Shown here piece after piece: positions 9,503 to 18,585 of a stretch of DNA of 64,000 bases. Under the pieces are notes generated by a model. It was not told the DNA's origin. It searched no databases and saw nothing but the letters and a program-made list of their open reading frames with translations. Source of the stretch: Streptomyces sp. BV286 (GTDB lineage Bacteria > Actinomycetota > Actinomycetes > Streptomycetales > Streptomycetaceae). Made by a program: the position numbers and the translations under genes. The stretch's first letter is position 1. The number at the start of each line of letters is the position of its first letter. The DNA lies in contig NZ_JAHRIB010000172.1 in the NCBI RefSeq assembly GCF_019090165.1, positions 1 to 64,000 of the forward strand. Reading direction: 5' to 3'.

Positions 9503-9535
9503 TGTTCCGTAGATGAACATAAGCTGTACGGAACA
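9503..9535. promoter_or_regulatory. inverted repeat (probable operator) upstream of MFS exporter
   Basis: Perfect 9-bp arms TGTTCCGTA (9503-9511) and TACGGAACA (9527-9535) separated by 15 bp, ending 24 bp before the ATG at 9560. This supports choosing 9560 rather than the in-frame ATG at 9497, since coding would otherwise run through the repeat. The binding protein is unknown, as no regulator gene is adjacent. Confidence 0.65.
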
Positions 9536-9559
9536 CCGCACTCGTTTGGAAGGTCCCTC

Positions 9560-10777
9560 ATGCCCCTGGCCCTGCTCGCCCTAGCCGTGGGCGCCTTCGG
9601 CATCGGCACCACCGAGTTCGTGATGATGGGCCTGCTGCCCGACGTCGCGGACGACCTGGGCATCTCGATCCCCACCGCGGGACACCTGGTCTCGGCGTAC
9701 GCGATCGGCGTCGTCATCGGCGCCCCGCTGCTCGCCGCGGTGACCGCCCGCATGTCCCGCCGCAAGGTCCTCATCGGTCTCATGGTGCTGTTCGTCGCGG
9801 GCAACGCGCTCTCGGCCCTCGCCCCCGACTACCACTGGCTGGTCGCCGCCCGCTTCCTGAGCGGCCTGCCCCACGGCGCCTTCTTCGGTGTGGGCGCCGT
9901 CGTCGCCACCGGCCTCGTCGCCCCCGAGCGCAAGGCCCGCGCGGTCTCCCTGATGTTCCTCGGCCTGACCGTCGCGAACATCGCCGGAGTGCCCGCCGCG
10001 ACCCTGGTGGGCCAGAACTTCGGCTGGCGCGCCACGTTCCTGGGCGTCAGCGTGATCGGCCTCGCGGCCATCGCGTCCCTCGCACTGGTACTGCCCCGCG
10101 ACCACGCGCACGCCCCCGCCGCCGGCCTGCGCGGCGAACTGGCCGCCCTCAGGTCGCTCCCGGTCTGGCTCGCCCTCGGCACGACCGTCGCGGGCTTCGG
10201 CGCGCTCTTCTCGGCGTACAGCTACATCACGCCGATGCTCACGGACTCCGCCGGATACGCCGACTCCAGCGTGACCCTGCTGCTTGCGCTGTTCGGCGTG
10301 GGCGCGACCGCGGGCAACCTGCTCGGCGGCCGCCTGGCCGACCGGTCGATGCGTGCCACCCTGTTCGGCGGGCTCATCTCGCTGGTGGCGGTCCTGGCCG
10401 TCTTCCCGGCCCTGATGGCCACGGCGTGGAGCGCGGCCCTCGCCGTGGTCCTGCTCGGCACGGCGGCGTTCGTCACCAGCTCCCCGCTCCTGCTGATGGT
10501 CATGGAGAAGGCGTCCTCGGCCCCCTCGCTGGCGTCCTCCGCCAATCAGGCCGCCTTCAACCTCGCGAACGCCGGCGGCGCCTGGATCGGCGGCCTCGCC
10601 CTCGCGGCAGGCTTCGGCGTGACGTCCCCGGCCCTCGCGGGCGCGGCCCTCGCCGTACTGGGACTCGGCGTGGCGACGATCGCGTACGTGGTGGACCGGC
10701 GCCGGACCACCCCCCACAAGGGCCGCGTGGTGGCGACACACACCCCCCACCCCACGGAGACCCCCGCCCACCTCTGA
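9560..10777 (+). CDS. MFS transporter, DHA1 (12-TM, AraJ/Cmr-like) family
   Basis: A 405-residue transporter with about 12 hydrophobic helices. The start MPLALLALAVGAFGIGTTEF is the usual N-terminus of the family, so the ATG at 9560 is preferred over 9497, which would add 21 unusual residues. The GTTEFVMMGLLPDVA motif and the loop 2-3 segment RMSRRKVLI are visible. Homologues export chloramphenicol-like drugs or sugars. The substrate here cannot be told. A strong bidirectional terminator separates it from the convergent nadE. Confidence 0.9.
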   Translation: MPLALLALAVGAFGIGTTEFVMMGLLPDVADDLGISIPTAGHLVSAYAIGVVIGAPLLAAVTARMSRRKVLIGLMVLFVAGNALSALAPDYHWLVAARFLSGLPHGAFFGVGAVVATGLVAPERKARAVSLMFLGLTVANIAGVPAATLVGQNFGWRATFLGVSVIGLAAIASLALVLPRDHAHAPAAGLRGELAALRSLPVWLALGTTVAGFGALFSAYSYITPMLTDSAGYADSSVTLLLALFGVGATAGNLLGGRLADRSMRATLFGGLISLVAVLAVFPALMATAWSAALAVVLLGTAAFVTSSPLLLMVMEKASSAPSLASSANQAAFNLANAGGAWIGGLALAAGFGVTSPALAGAALAVLGLGVATIAYVVDRRRTTPHKGRVVATHTPHPTETPAHL

Positions 10778-10796
10778 CGAACGGCTCAGCCGTTCG

Positions 10797-10810
10797 AGGG
10801 GCGCGGGGAA
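10797..10810 (+). repeat. partial dispersed intergenic repeat, copy 3
   Basis: AGGGGCGCGGGGAA, matching the first half of the repeats at 4605 and 7415, between the MFS stop and the nadE terminator. Only half of the element is present. Confidence 0.45.
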
Positions 10811-10820
10811 GAACAACAAG

Positions 10821-10854
10821 AAGGGGGCGCCCGGCCGACACCGGGCGCCCCCTT
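10821..10854. terminator. bidirectional terminator between MFS gene and nadE
   Basis: Perfect 14-bp arms (AAGGGGGCGCCCGG at 10821-10834 against 10841-10854) with a 6-nt loop, followed by T on the plus strand and preceded by A on the other. It is placed exactly between two convergent genes. Confidence 0.85.
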
Positions 10855-10867
10855 TCTCGTACCCCTG

Positions 10868-12622
10868 TCAGACGCTCTCCCGCCACCGATTGGTGATCGG
10901 CAGCCGCCGGTCCTTGCCGAACCCCTTGGCGGAGATCTTGGTCCCCGGCGGGTACTGCCGCCGCTTGTACTCCGCCGTGTCGACCATGCGCAGGGTCTTC
11001 ATGACCACCTCGCGGTCGTACCCCGCGGCCACGATCGCGTCGGCCCCCGTGTCACGGTCGACGTACAGCTCCAGAATCCCGTCCAGGACGGGGTAGTCCG
11101 GCAGCGAGTCCGTGTCGACCTGGCCGGGACTCAGCTCGGCGCTCGGCGGCTTGGAGATGGAGTTCTCCGGGATCGGCGGGGTCTGCCCGCGCTCGGCCGC
11201 CGCGCGGTTGCGCCACTCGGCCAGCCGGAAGATCGACGTCTTGTAGACGTCCTTGATCGGCCCGTACGCGCCCACCGAGTCGCCGTACAGCGTCGAATAC
11301 CCCACCGCCAGCTCGGACTTGTTGCCCGGCGCCAGCACGATGTGCCCCTCCTGGTTGGAGAGGGCCATGAGCAGGGTGCCGCGCAGCCGTGACTGGAGGT
11401 TCTCCTCGGCCAGACCGGTGAGCCCCAGTGACCCCATGTACGCGTCGAACATCGGCTCGATCGGTACGGTCCGGAAGTTGAGCCCGGTCCGCCGGGCCAG
11501 CTCCGCCGCGTCACCCCTGGAGTGGTCCGAGGAGTACTTGGACGGCATCGACACGCCGTACACGTTCTGTGCGCCGAGCGCGTCGCAGGCGATCGCGGCG
11601 ACGATCGCGGAGTCGATACCGCCCGAGAGCCCGATCAGCACGGACCGGAAGCCGTTCTTCGCCGCGTACGCCCGCAGCCCCACCACGAGCGCGGAGTACA
11701 CCTCCTCGTCGTCGTCCAGCCGCTCGGCGTACCCGCCGGAGAGCTCCGGCTCGTACGCGGGCAGCGGCTCCTCGGAGAGGACGAGGTGGTCGATGCGCAG
11801 CCCGTCGTCCACGACCCCCGACGGAACCTCGGTGGCAGCGGCTGGCAGGTCCAGGTCGAGGACGATGCATCCCTCGGCGAACTGCGGGGCCCGCGCGACG
11901 ACTTCGCCGTGGCGGTCGACGACGATCGAGTCGCCGTCGAAGACGAGCTCGTCCTGACCGCCGATCATGGCCAGGTACGCGGTCGTGCAGCCGGCCTCCT
12001 GCGCGCGCTTGCGCACGAGACCGAGCCGGGTGTCGTCCTTGTCGCGCTCGTACGGCGAGGCGTTGATCGACACCAGCAGACCGGCCCCGGCGGAACGGGC
12101 CGCCGGGACCCGGCCGCCGTCCTGCCAGAGGTCCTCACAGATGGCGAGCGCGACGTCGACGCCGCGCACCCGCACGACCGGCAGGGTGTCACCGGGCACG
12201 AAGTAGCGGAACTCGTCGAACACGCCGTAGTTCGGCAGGTGGTGCTTGGCGAAGGTGAGGACCACCTCACCGCCGTGCAGCACGGCCGCCGCGTTCCGCG
12301 GGGCGCCCGCCGGCTGGCCGTACTTGGGCTGGGCCTTCTCGGAGCGGTCGAGGTAGCCGACGACGACCGGCAGCTCCCCGAACCCCTCGTCGGCGAGCCG
12401 CGCGGCGAGCGAGCGCAGGGCCGCGCGGGACGCCTCCACGAAGGACGAGCGCAGAGCCAGGTCCTCGACGGGATACCCGGTCAGCACCATCTCGGGGAAC
12501 GCCACCAGATGCGCACCCTGCTCGGCGGAGTGCCGGGTCCAACGGACGATCGCCTCGGCGTTCCCGGCGAGATCGCCGACGGTCGAGTCGATCTGATTCA
12601 GAGCGAGACGTAGTTGAGGCAC
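10868..12622 (-). CDS. nadE: glutamine-dependent NAD+ synthetase
   Basis: A 584-residue two-domain enzyme. The N-terminal nitrilase-fold glutaminase (about 1-260) shows the triad as Glu in FPEMVLTGYP, Lys in KHHLPNYGVFDE and Cys in AICEDLWQDG. The C-terminal ATP-dependent synthetase (about 290-560) has the P-loop LSGGIDSAIVAAI. It converts deamido-NAD+ to NAD+ using glutamine-derived ammonia, in the cytosol. The GTG at 12622 (VPQLRLALNQID) is chosen because homologues begin there. The frame stays open upstream to 12844, but that stretch is low-complexity and unlike the family. Confidence 0.95.
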   Translation of the reverse strand: MPQLRLALNQIDSTVGDLAGNAEAIVRWTRHSAEQGAHLVAFPEMVLTGYPVEDLALRSSFVEASRAALRSLAARLADEGFGELPVVVGYLDRSEKAQPKYGQPAGAPRNAAAVLHGGEVVLTFAKHHLPNYGVFDEFRYFVPGDTLPVVRVRGVDVALAICEDLWQDGGRVPAARSAGAGLLVSINASPYERDKDDTRLGLVRKRAQEAGCTTAYLAMIGGQDELVFDGDSIVVDRHGEVVARAPQFAEGCIVLDLDLPAAATEVPSGVVDDGLRIDHLVLSEEPLPAYEPELSGGYAERLDDDEEVYSALVVGLRAYAAKNGFRSVLIGLSGGIDSAIVAAIACDALGAQNVYGVSMPSKYSSDHSRGDAAELARRTGLNFRTVPIEPMFDAYMGSLGLTGLAEENLQSRLRGTLLMALSNQEGHIVLAPGNKSELAVGYSTLYGDSVGAYGPIKDVYKTSIFRLAEWRNRAAAERGQTPPIPENSISKPPSAELSPGQVDTDSLPDYPVLDGILELYVDRDTGADAIVAAGYDREVVMKTLRMVDTAEYKRRQYPPGTKISAKGFGKDRRLPITNRWRESV

Positions 12623-12791
12623 GCGTTCCAGTGTAATCGTCAGAGCGACGCGATGGGCCGGGGGAGGGGTGTGGGGCGCCCCACCCGGCATGCCCGCGCG
12701 GTCCCACCGGGCGGGCGCGGCCGGCCGCGGACAACACGCGGGTGCCCGAACGGCATGCGAACCCCCGCCCGCGCCCCGATCATGGTCGTCG

Positions 12792-13535
12792 ATGACCACA
12801 CCACGCACGGCCGCAGCCGTCCTCCTGGCCCTCGGCGCGCTCACCTACACGGCCTGGGCACTCGAAGCCGTCCTGCCGACAGGCCTTTCCCCGGTGCACG
12901 CGTACGTGAGTGAACTGGCCGCGGCCGACCAGCCGTACGGCACCCTGTTCCGCACGACGGACCTCGTCGCGGGCGTGCTCGTGGCGGCCGGCGGCCTGCT
13001 GGCCCTCCGCGAGCGGCCCCGCGGGCGACCGGGAGCGCTCGTCGGCCGGGCCGCGCTCGTCCTCTTCGGCACGGCCACCGCGGTGGACTCCCGCCTGCCG
13101 CTCAGCTGCACCCCCACCGCGGACCCGGTGTGCGCCGCACAGGAACGCACGGGCCTGGTGCCCTGGGCCCACTCCGCGCACACCGTGAGCAGCACGGTCG
13201 CCCTGTGTGCCGTCCTCGTCGCCATGGTGGCCCTCACACCCACCGCCCGGCGCCGCGCGCCCGGGCCGCCGCCGGCCCGCTCCGGTGTCGGCCTCGTCGT
13301 GCTCGAACTGGGCGCCACCGCCTGGACGCTGGCCGCGATCGCCGCCCTGGAGACCGGCCACGGGGACTGGGGCGTCGGCCTCGCCCAACGGCTCCAGGTG
13401 GGCGTCGTCGCCATCTGGCTGGGCGTACTGGCCCTCTCCCTCCTGCGCGCCCCGGCGCCCGGCGCACCCCTCCGAGGCGGGATCCCCGAGGTGCGGGGCG
13501 GCGAACGCGTGCCCTCCCGGGACGCCCGGCCATGA
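12792..13535 (+). CDS. DUF998 family membrane protein
   Basis: A 247-residue protein with about six hydrophobic segments. The ATG at 12792 (MTTPRTAAAVLLALGALTY) places a membrane helix at the very N-terminus, as in the DUF998 family. The periplasmic-side loop HAYVSELAAADQPYG is family-typical. The function of DUF998 is unknown. Its stop overlaps the ATG of the hydrolase gene (ATGA at 13532-13535), so the two are translationally coupled and may act on a shared lipophilic substrate (inference). Confidence 0.8.
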   Translation: MTTPRTAAAVLLALGALTYTAWALEAVLPTGLSPVHAYVSELAAADQPYGTLFRTTDLVAGVLVAAGGLLALRERPRGRPGALVGRAALVLFGTATAVDSRLPLSCTPTADPVCAAQERTGLVPWAHSAHTVSSTVALCAVLVAMVALTPTARRRAPGPPPARSGVGLVVLELGATAWTLAAIAALETGHGDWGVGLAQRLQVGVVAIWLGVLALSLLRAPAPGAPLRGGIPEVRGGERVPSRDARP

Positions 13536-14398
13536 CCTTCGTCCGTATAGGTGGCGTCCCCCACCACATCCGGGTCGAAGGCACCGGCCCCGCGTGCCTG
13601 CTCAGCGTCGGCCTGGGCATGGCGTGGTTCGACTGGGACCCGGTCGTACCGCTCCTCGCCCCGCACCGCACGGTCGTCCGCTTCGACCGGCCGGGCCTCG
13701 GGCTCAGCGGCCACGCGCGCGCGTGGCCCACGCTCACCGGCGAGGCGGAGCGCATCGCGCGCGTGCTCGACGCGGCAGGCGTCGGCACACCCGCCACCGT
13801 GGTCGGCCACTCGCTCGCCGGATTCCACTGCGAGGCCTTCGCACGGCTGTACCCGGAGCGGACGGCCGGGCTCGTCCTGGTCGACACCGCGGTCGAGGAG
13901 AACCCGCGCCCGAGGGCCGCCCCCGCGCTCCGGGACGCCGCCACGCGCGCGTGCGGCACGCTGCTGGCCGGCGCGGGCCTCCCACGGGCCCTCGGACCAC
14001 TCCTGCGGCGTACCGCGGTCCGGGCAGGCAGCCGCGGCGGCGACCCGGCCCCGGCAGGCCTCGTCCGGCGCGCCTACTCCACCAGCCGCTTCCTGCGGGC
14101 CGTCCTCGCCGAGAACGCCCGCTACCGGGACCAGGCCGTCGAGCTCGCCTCGTTGCGGCAGTGGCTTCCGCTGGACGCGCGCGTCACCGTGCTCGCCGCG
14201 CACGCCGGCGGCTCGCGGCGGTGGCTGGAGCGGCAGGAACGCCTCGCCGAGCGGCTCGGTGGCACGTTCCGGGTGTCCGCCCCCGCCGGTCACCTCGTCA
14301 TGCTCGACCGCCCCCGGGACGTGGCGGACGCGGTCCTGGACACAGGGACGCGCCCGCCCCTCGCCGACGAGGACGAGGGACGGGCGAGAGAGGCCTGA
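13532..14398 (+). CDS. alpha/beta-fold hydrolase
   Basis: A 288-residue alpha/beta hydrolase starting at the ATG that overlaps the preceding stop. The nucleophile elbow is GHSLAG at about 94-99, the oxyanion region is GLGMAWFDWD, and the catalytic His is probably in PAGHLVML near the C-terminus. The catalytic acid is not obvious. The substrate cannot be predicted. Coupling to the DUF998 membrane protein suggests a small two-gene operon. It converges on the S53 peptidase gene with only 5 bp between stops. Confidence 0.85.
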   Translation: MTFVRIGGVPHHIRVEGTGPACLLSVGLGMAWFDWDPVVPLLAPHRTVVRFDRPGLGLSGHARAWPTLTGEAERIARVLDAAGVGTPATVVGHSLAGFHCEAFARLYPERTAGLVLVDTAVEENPRPRAAPALRDAATRACGTLLAGAGLPRALGPLLRRTAVRAGSRGGDPAPAGLVRRAYSTSRFLRAVLAENARYRDQAVELASLRQWLPLDARVTVLAAHAGGSRRWLERQERLAERLGGTFRVSAPAGHLVMLDRPRDVADAVLDTGTRPPLADEDEGRAREA

Positions 14399-14403
14399 AA
14401 GCC

Positions 14404-16353
14404 TCAGTGGCGGTACGAGTTCACGTATCCGGGTGCGGGCGAACCCACGCCGGTGACGTCGTCGTACCCCCGGACGGCCTTCAGCGAGCTGTCCTTGCCG
14501 AGGCTGCGGACCGAGGTCAGCAGACCCCCCGACGCGTCGAACGAGTTGACGAAGTCGACCCGCGCCACCGCGAGTTCACGGCCCGTGGGGCGGTCCGTGA
14601 CGTCGTGGTACAGCTTCGTGCCGTACCGGTCGTAGATCGCCGGGTTGGCGAAACCGATCGGCCGGCCGCCGCGCTGCTGCTGGGCCAGCGCCTGGATGCC
14701 CGCGATGACCGGCGAGGCCAGCGAGGTGCCGCCGATGCGGTACTCGCCGTACTTCTGCGTCCCGTCCGGGAAGGTCTGCGTCTGCCCGACCAGGAAGCCC
14801 GTGTTGGGGTCGGCGATCGCGGAGATGTCCGGCACCGTGCGCATGGCCTGCTTGCCGTTCGCCTTCGCGAGGGCGGACGGCACCACACCCCGCTGGTAGA
14901 ACGGCTGCTTCACCGTCGCGCTGGTGCCGCCGCCCGCGCCGGAGGTGTAGGCGCCCGGGAAGTCCGTCCAGCTCCTGCCGTTGTCCGACAGCGTGGCCTT
15001 GAGCGTGCCCCAGCCGGTCTCCCACTTGTACGCGTCGCCCTTGCCGACGGCCAGCGAGGTGCCGCCGACCGCCGTCACCCACGCCGAGTTGGCGGGGGTG
15101 TCGACCTGCTTCGTACCGGTGTTGGCGACCTCGTCGCCGTTGTCGCCGGAGGAGAAGTAGAAGCCGATGCCCTCGATGGCGCCCAGCTGGAAGACCTGGT
15201 CGTAGGCGGCGGCGAGGTCCGGGGTCTGGTTGGCCTCGATGTCGCCCCACGAGTTGGAGACGATGTCGGCCAGGTGCCCGTCGACGACCTTGCCGAGCGA
15301 GTCGAGCAGATCGTCGTCGTAGCAGGACGCGGCGCCCACGTAGACGATGTCCGAGGCGGGCGCGACCGCGTGCACGGCCTGGACGTCGAGGGTCTCCTCG
15401 CCGTACCAGCCTGCCGCCCCGCACTCCTCGGTCCGCGTGTACGCGCCGGGCAGCACCTGCCGCAACTGGCCGCCGCCGTACGCCGCGTCGCCGTGCCTGC
15501 CCGCGTACGTGGCCGCGTCCGCCGCGATCGTCGGCGAGGCGTACGCGTCCGTGATCGCCACGGTCACGCCCTTGCCGGTCGCCCGGCCCGCCCCGTAGGC
15601 GGCCCGCAACTGCTTGCCGGTGTAGCCCTTCACGGCGTACGGGATCTTCGTGCCGTACGCGCCCGGGAGGGTCGTCGCGGTCTTCGAGCCGTAGTACGAG
15701 GAGAACGGCCCGGCGTTGCGGAACACCGCGTCCGGCGGCGGCAGCGTGTCGGAGTGGTCCGCCTTGTGCGGGGCGTTGTCCAGGCCGGTCACGGTGAGGA
15801 CGGCGCCGTTCAGGCCGCCCGGTGCCGAGGCCGCCTCGGCGGGGGCGCGGTAGGTCTTCCCGCCCTTGGCGTAGTTGTGCAGCTGGGTGCCGAACGCCCT
15901 CTCGGCGTCGGCCACTTCACCGGTCACCGACACGTAGTGCCGACTGGTACCGGTGACGGTCAGCCCCGCCGACCTGAGCCAGGCGGTCACCTCGGCCACC
16001 TGGGCCCTGGTCGCACCGAAGCGCGCCTGGGCCTGCCGCGCGCCGAGGTACTTCCCGTACGAGGCCGACGACGGGTCGGACACGGCCTTGGCGTAGGCGC
16101 TCAGGCCCGCCGCGTCCTGGCCGGCGAGATAGACCCGGGCCGACACCCGGGAGCCGTTCGCCGTGGCCCCCTTGTCCGCCCGCGCCGTGGCCCACAGGGG
16201 CTTGGTGCCCTGGAGCGTGTCGCGGCCGGCCGGGGCGTCGGAGGCGTGTGCCGCGGGTATGCCGAGCGCCAGCGCACCGGCGAGCAGAGGCAGTGTCGCC
16301 GCCATGCTCACACCGGCGCGCACCGAGGCACGGTTGGATCTCTTGGATCTCAT
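14404..16353 (-). CDS. secreted S53 family (sedolisin) serine-carboxyl peptidase
   Basis: A 649-residue preproprotein. It has a Sec-type signal peptide (basic MRSKRSNRASVR, hydrophobic core, cleavage near AHASDA at about 38), a Pro-kumamolisin activation domain (about 50-200) and a catalytic S53 domain. The triad is visible as Glu and Asp in EETLDVQAVHA, an oxyanion Asp in SSGDNGDE and the catalytic Ser in GGTSLASPV. The C-terminal VTGVGSPAPGYVN fits the calcium-binding end. Members digest proteins outside the cell, usually at low pH. It is monocistronic, and 16354-16566 upstream shows no clear operator. Confidence 0.93.
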   Translation of the reverse strand: MRSKRSNRASVRAGVSMAATLPLLAGALALGIPAAHASDAPAGRDTLQGTKPLWATARADKGATANGSRVSARVYLAGQDAAGLSAYAKAVSDPSSASYGKYLGARQAQARFGATRAQVAEVTAWLRSAGLTVTGTSRHYVSVTGEVADAERAFGTQLHNYAKGGKTYRAPAEAASAPGGLNGAVLTVTGLDNAPHKADHSDTLPPPDAVFRNAGPFSSYYGSKTATTLPGAYGTKIPYAVKGYTGKQLRAAYGAGRATGKGVTVAITDAYASPTIAADAATYAGRHGDAAYGGGQLRQVLPGAYTRTEECGAAGWYGEETLDVQAVHAVAPASDIVYVGAASCYDDDLLDSLGKVVDGHLADIVSNSWGDIEANQTPDLAAAYDQVFQLGAIEGIGFYFSSGDNGDEVANTGTKQVDTPANSAWVTAVGGTSLAVGKGDAYKWETGWGTLKATLSDNGRSWTDFPGAYTSGAGGGTSATVKQPFYQRGVVPSALAKANGKQAMRTVPDISAIADPNTGFLVGQTQTFPDGTQKYGEYRIGGTSLASPVIAGIQALAQQQRGGRPIGFANPAIYDRYGTKLYHDVTDRPTGRELAVARVDFVNSFDASGGLLTSVRSLGKDSSLKAVRGYDDVTGVGSPAPGYVNSYRH

Positions 16354-16566
16354 GGAGAACCCCCTGAAGGATCACTGGATGGGGGTCACTCTTGCGATCA
16401 ACCATTCATGCCAGGGGAATGGCCGGGGCACGGCTGGGCCAAAAGGAGCCCAAGGAACCGTATACGCAAAGGATTTGGGGCGCGATGACCGACATAAAGC
16501 CGGGTCGCGCCCCAGCGGAGCCGGTGCTTGACCGCCGAGGGATGTCTCGGCGGATCCGGCACCGCG

Positions 16567-17190
16567 TCAGTTCGGCGGCTTGGCGCCGCGCTGCTTCAGC
16601 AGGTCCGAGATCAGCTTCATCTCCGACTCCTGGGCCTGCACCATGCCCCGCGCGAGCCGCCGCTCCACACCGACCCGGCACCGCTCCACACACCCCTCGG
16701 CCATGTGCACGCCGCCCACGTGGTGCGTGTACATGAGCTGCAGGTAGCGGATCTCGGCCGCCTTGCCGCTCAGCTTGCGCAGCGAGTCCATCTGCGTGTT
16801 GGTCGCCATGCCCGGCATGAGCGCGCCGTCCTCACCGGTCCCCATGCCGGCCATGCCCATCCACTCCATGGGCGGATCGGCGGACACCTTGGGCAGCTCC
16901 CACAGGTCCAGCCAGCCGATCAGCATGCCGCGCTGGTTGGCCTGGGTCTGCGCGATGTCGTACGCGAGGCGGCGCACCTCCTCGTCGTCCGTGCGGTCGC
17001 GCACGATGTACGACATCTCGACGGCCTGCTGGTGGTGCACGGCCATGTCACGGGCGAAGCCGGCGTCCGCCGAGTCGGCCGCGGGTGGCTTCATCCCGGA
17101 GTCGTCGCCGTCGGCCACCGCGTACGTGATCGCCCCGGCCGCCACGAGGACGGCCGCGGCGGCCCCGCTGATCCAGCCGGCGGACTTCAT
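16567..17190 (-). CDS. DUF305 family protein
   Basis: About 207 residues from the ATG at 17190 (MKSAGWISGAAAAVLV). A GTG at 17199 would overlap the previous stop (GTGA) and add three residues, so the start is uncertain. It has an N-terminal membrane anchor followed by two DUF305 half-domains rich in His and Met: DMAVHHQQAVEM, and MYTHHVGGVHMAEGC. DUF305 proteins are ferritin-like four-helix bundles often linked to metals. A metal-handling role is an inference. It lies directly downstream of the DUF3105 gene, an arrangement I recall as common in Streptomyces. Confidence 0.85.
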   Translation of the reverse strand: MKSAGWISGAAAAVLVAAGAITYAVADGDDSGMKPPAADSADAGFARDMAVHHQQAVEMSYIVRDRTDDEEVRRLAYDIAQTQANQRGMLIGWLDLWELPKVSADPPMEWMGMAGMGTGEDGALMPGMATNTQMDSLRKLSGKAAEIRYLQLMYTHHVGGVHMAEGCVERCRVGVERRLARGMVQAQESEMKLISDLLKQRGAKPPN

Positions 17191-17195
17191 CTTCC

Positions 17196-17864
17196 TCACT
17201 TCGACAGGCCGTTGGTGCAGGCGGCGCCCGGCTCGGGCGTCTGCTTGCCCTGGACGTACGTCTCGAAGAACTTGGCGACGTCCGGGTCGCTCGCACCCTT
17301 CACCGTCCGCTGGTGGCCCCACGCGGAGAGCATGATCGGGTCCTTCTGGTCGTCGACGGGACTCATCAGCGAGTACGGCGTCTTCTTGACCTTCGCGGCG
17401 AGTGCCTTCACGTCGGCGTCCGACGCCTTGCTGTTGTACGTCACCCAGACCGCGCCGTGCTCCAGCGAGTGCACGGCGTTCTCGTTCTTGATCGCCTGGT
17501 CGTAGACGTCGCCGTTGCAGTTCATCCAGACCTGGTTGTGGTCACCGCCGACCGGGGGCTCCATCGGGTACGTCACGTTCTTCGTGACGTGGTTCTGCGT
17601 GAGCTTCGTGCTCCACGTCTTCACGCCGTCCTTGCCCGTGACGAACTTCCCCGACACCGACTTGGAGTCGCTCGACGCGCTGCTCTCGTCGTCGGCCTGC
17701 GACTTGATCAGGAACGCGCCACCGGCGACGAGACCGGCGACGACGATCACGCTGGCGGTGATCGTGAGGAACCGGTTGCGGCGCTCACGGGCCTGCTCGG
17801 CGCGCCGCATCTCCTCTATCCGCGCCTTGCGCGACGTGGTCTCTGTCTTCTTGGCGGAACCCAT
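17196..17864 (-). CDS. DUF3105 family membrane-anchored protein
   Basis: 222 residues from the ATG at 17864, which has an AAGGA-type ribosome binding site 8 bp upstream. The longer open frame (to 18317) runs through nsrR and is not used. A charged coiled N-terminus (about 1-35), one transmembrane helix (ASVIVVAGLVAGGAFLI) and an extracytoplasmic DUF3105 domain with NCNGDVYDQ, SLEHGAVWVTY and a C-terminal CTNG follow. The role of the family is unknown. It forms an operon with the DUF305 gene (6-bp spacing) and is divergent from nsrR. Confidence 0.85.
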   Translation of the reverse strand: MGSAKKTETTSRKARIEEMRRAEQARERRNRFLTITASVIVVAGLVAGGAFLIKSQADDESSASSDSKSVSGKFVTGKDGVKTWSTKLTQNHVTKNVTYPMEPPVGGDHNQVWMNCNGDVYDQAIKNENAVHSLEHGAVWVTYNSKASDADVKALAAKVKKTPYSLMSPVDDQKDPIMLSAWGHQRTVKGASDPDVAKFFETYVQGKQTPEPGAACTNGLSK

Positions 17865-17980
17865 GGGGTGGTCCTTCTGGGGAAAAGAGGCAGTGGAGTG
17901 GTCAGCTGATCGTAGTGGGGGAGAAGCCGGAGTAGGCGGGGAGCCCGCAGGAATGGCCGAAGCCGGGACCCCGGACGATA

Positions 17981-18011
17981 ATTTGAACCCTGAATGCGCA
18001 TTATTTACGCT
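17981..18011 (+). promoter_or_regulatory. possible NsrR-type autoregulatory site and promoter of nsrR
   Basis: An AT-rich patch in otherwise GC-rich DNA. It contains the palindrome AATGCGCATT (17993-18002), ends a few bases before the nsrR ATG at 18018, and includes a -10-like TATTTA. NsrR proteins autoregulate through 23-bp AT-rich inverted repeats (family knowledge). The symmetry here is weaker than at hmp. Confidence 0.4.
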
Positions 18012-18017
18012 GGCGGT

Positions 18018-18449
18018 ATGCGGCTGTTGCGATCCACCGACCTGGCACTGCGCGTCCTGATGCGGCTCGCCGTCACCGAGGGGACGACGCCGACGACCCG
18101 GGAGGTCGCGGCCGCCATGGAGGTGCCGTACACGCACGCCGCGAAGGTGGTCGCCGAGCTCCAGCACCTCGGCCTGCTCGACGCCCGCCGTGGCCGCGGC
18201 GGCGGCCTCGCCCTGACCGGGGAGGGACGGACGGCCTCGGTCGGCGCGGTCGTACGGGCCTTCGAGGGCGACGGCGACGTCGTCGACTGCGAGGGGTCCG
18301 CGCCCTGCCCCCTGCACTCGGGATGCCGGCTGCGTGGGGCCCTGCGCCGGGCCCAGGAGGCCTTCTACGCCTCCCTGGACCCGCTGACCGTCACGGACAT
18401 GGTCGCCGCCCCCACCGGTCCGCTGCTGCTGGGCATCACGAGACGGTAG
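18018..18449 (+). CDS. nsrR: Rrf2-family nitric-oxide-sensing repressor NsrR
   Basis: 143 residues from the ATG at 18018. The in-frame ATG at 17994 would lie inside the AT-rich promoter. An N-terminal winged helix (MRLLRSTDLALRVLMRLA, then TTREVAAAMEVPYTHAAKVV) is followed by three cysteines in the pattern C-x5-C-x5-C (CEGSAPC, then SGC). These are the iron-sulphur ligands of NsrR. NO destroys the cluster and derepresses targets. The flavohaemoglobin gene 136 bp downstream on the opposite strand carries a near-ideal NsrR box in its promoter. Confidence 0.92.
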   Translation: MRLLRSTDLALRVLMRLAVTEGTTPTTREVAAAMEVPYTHAAKVVAELQHLGLLDARRGRGGGLALTGEGRTASVGAVVRAFEGDGDVVDCEGSAPCPLHSGCRLRGALRRAQEAFYASLDPLTVTDMVAAPTGPLLLGITRR

Positions 18450-18585
18450 GGCCGGGCCCGCGGAGTGCCCGGCCCCGGGGAGCGTCAGGCCCCGCGGCGC
18501 CCGGGTCCGGCGGGCCCAGGCCTTCGGGCGCCGGCCACGGACCCGGTCGCGTCGCCGGCGCGTGGCCGACGTCCCGTCTCCGCTG

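Noticed and set aside
13207-16488. 1093-codon plus-strand open frame
   Set aside because: Runs through the hydrolase out of frame and antisense through the S53 peptidase. A typical high-GC shadow.
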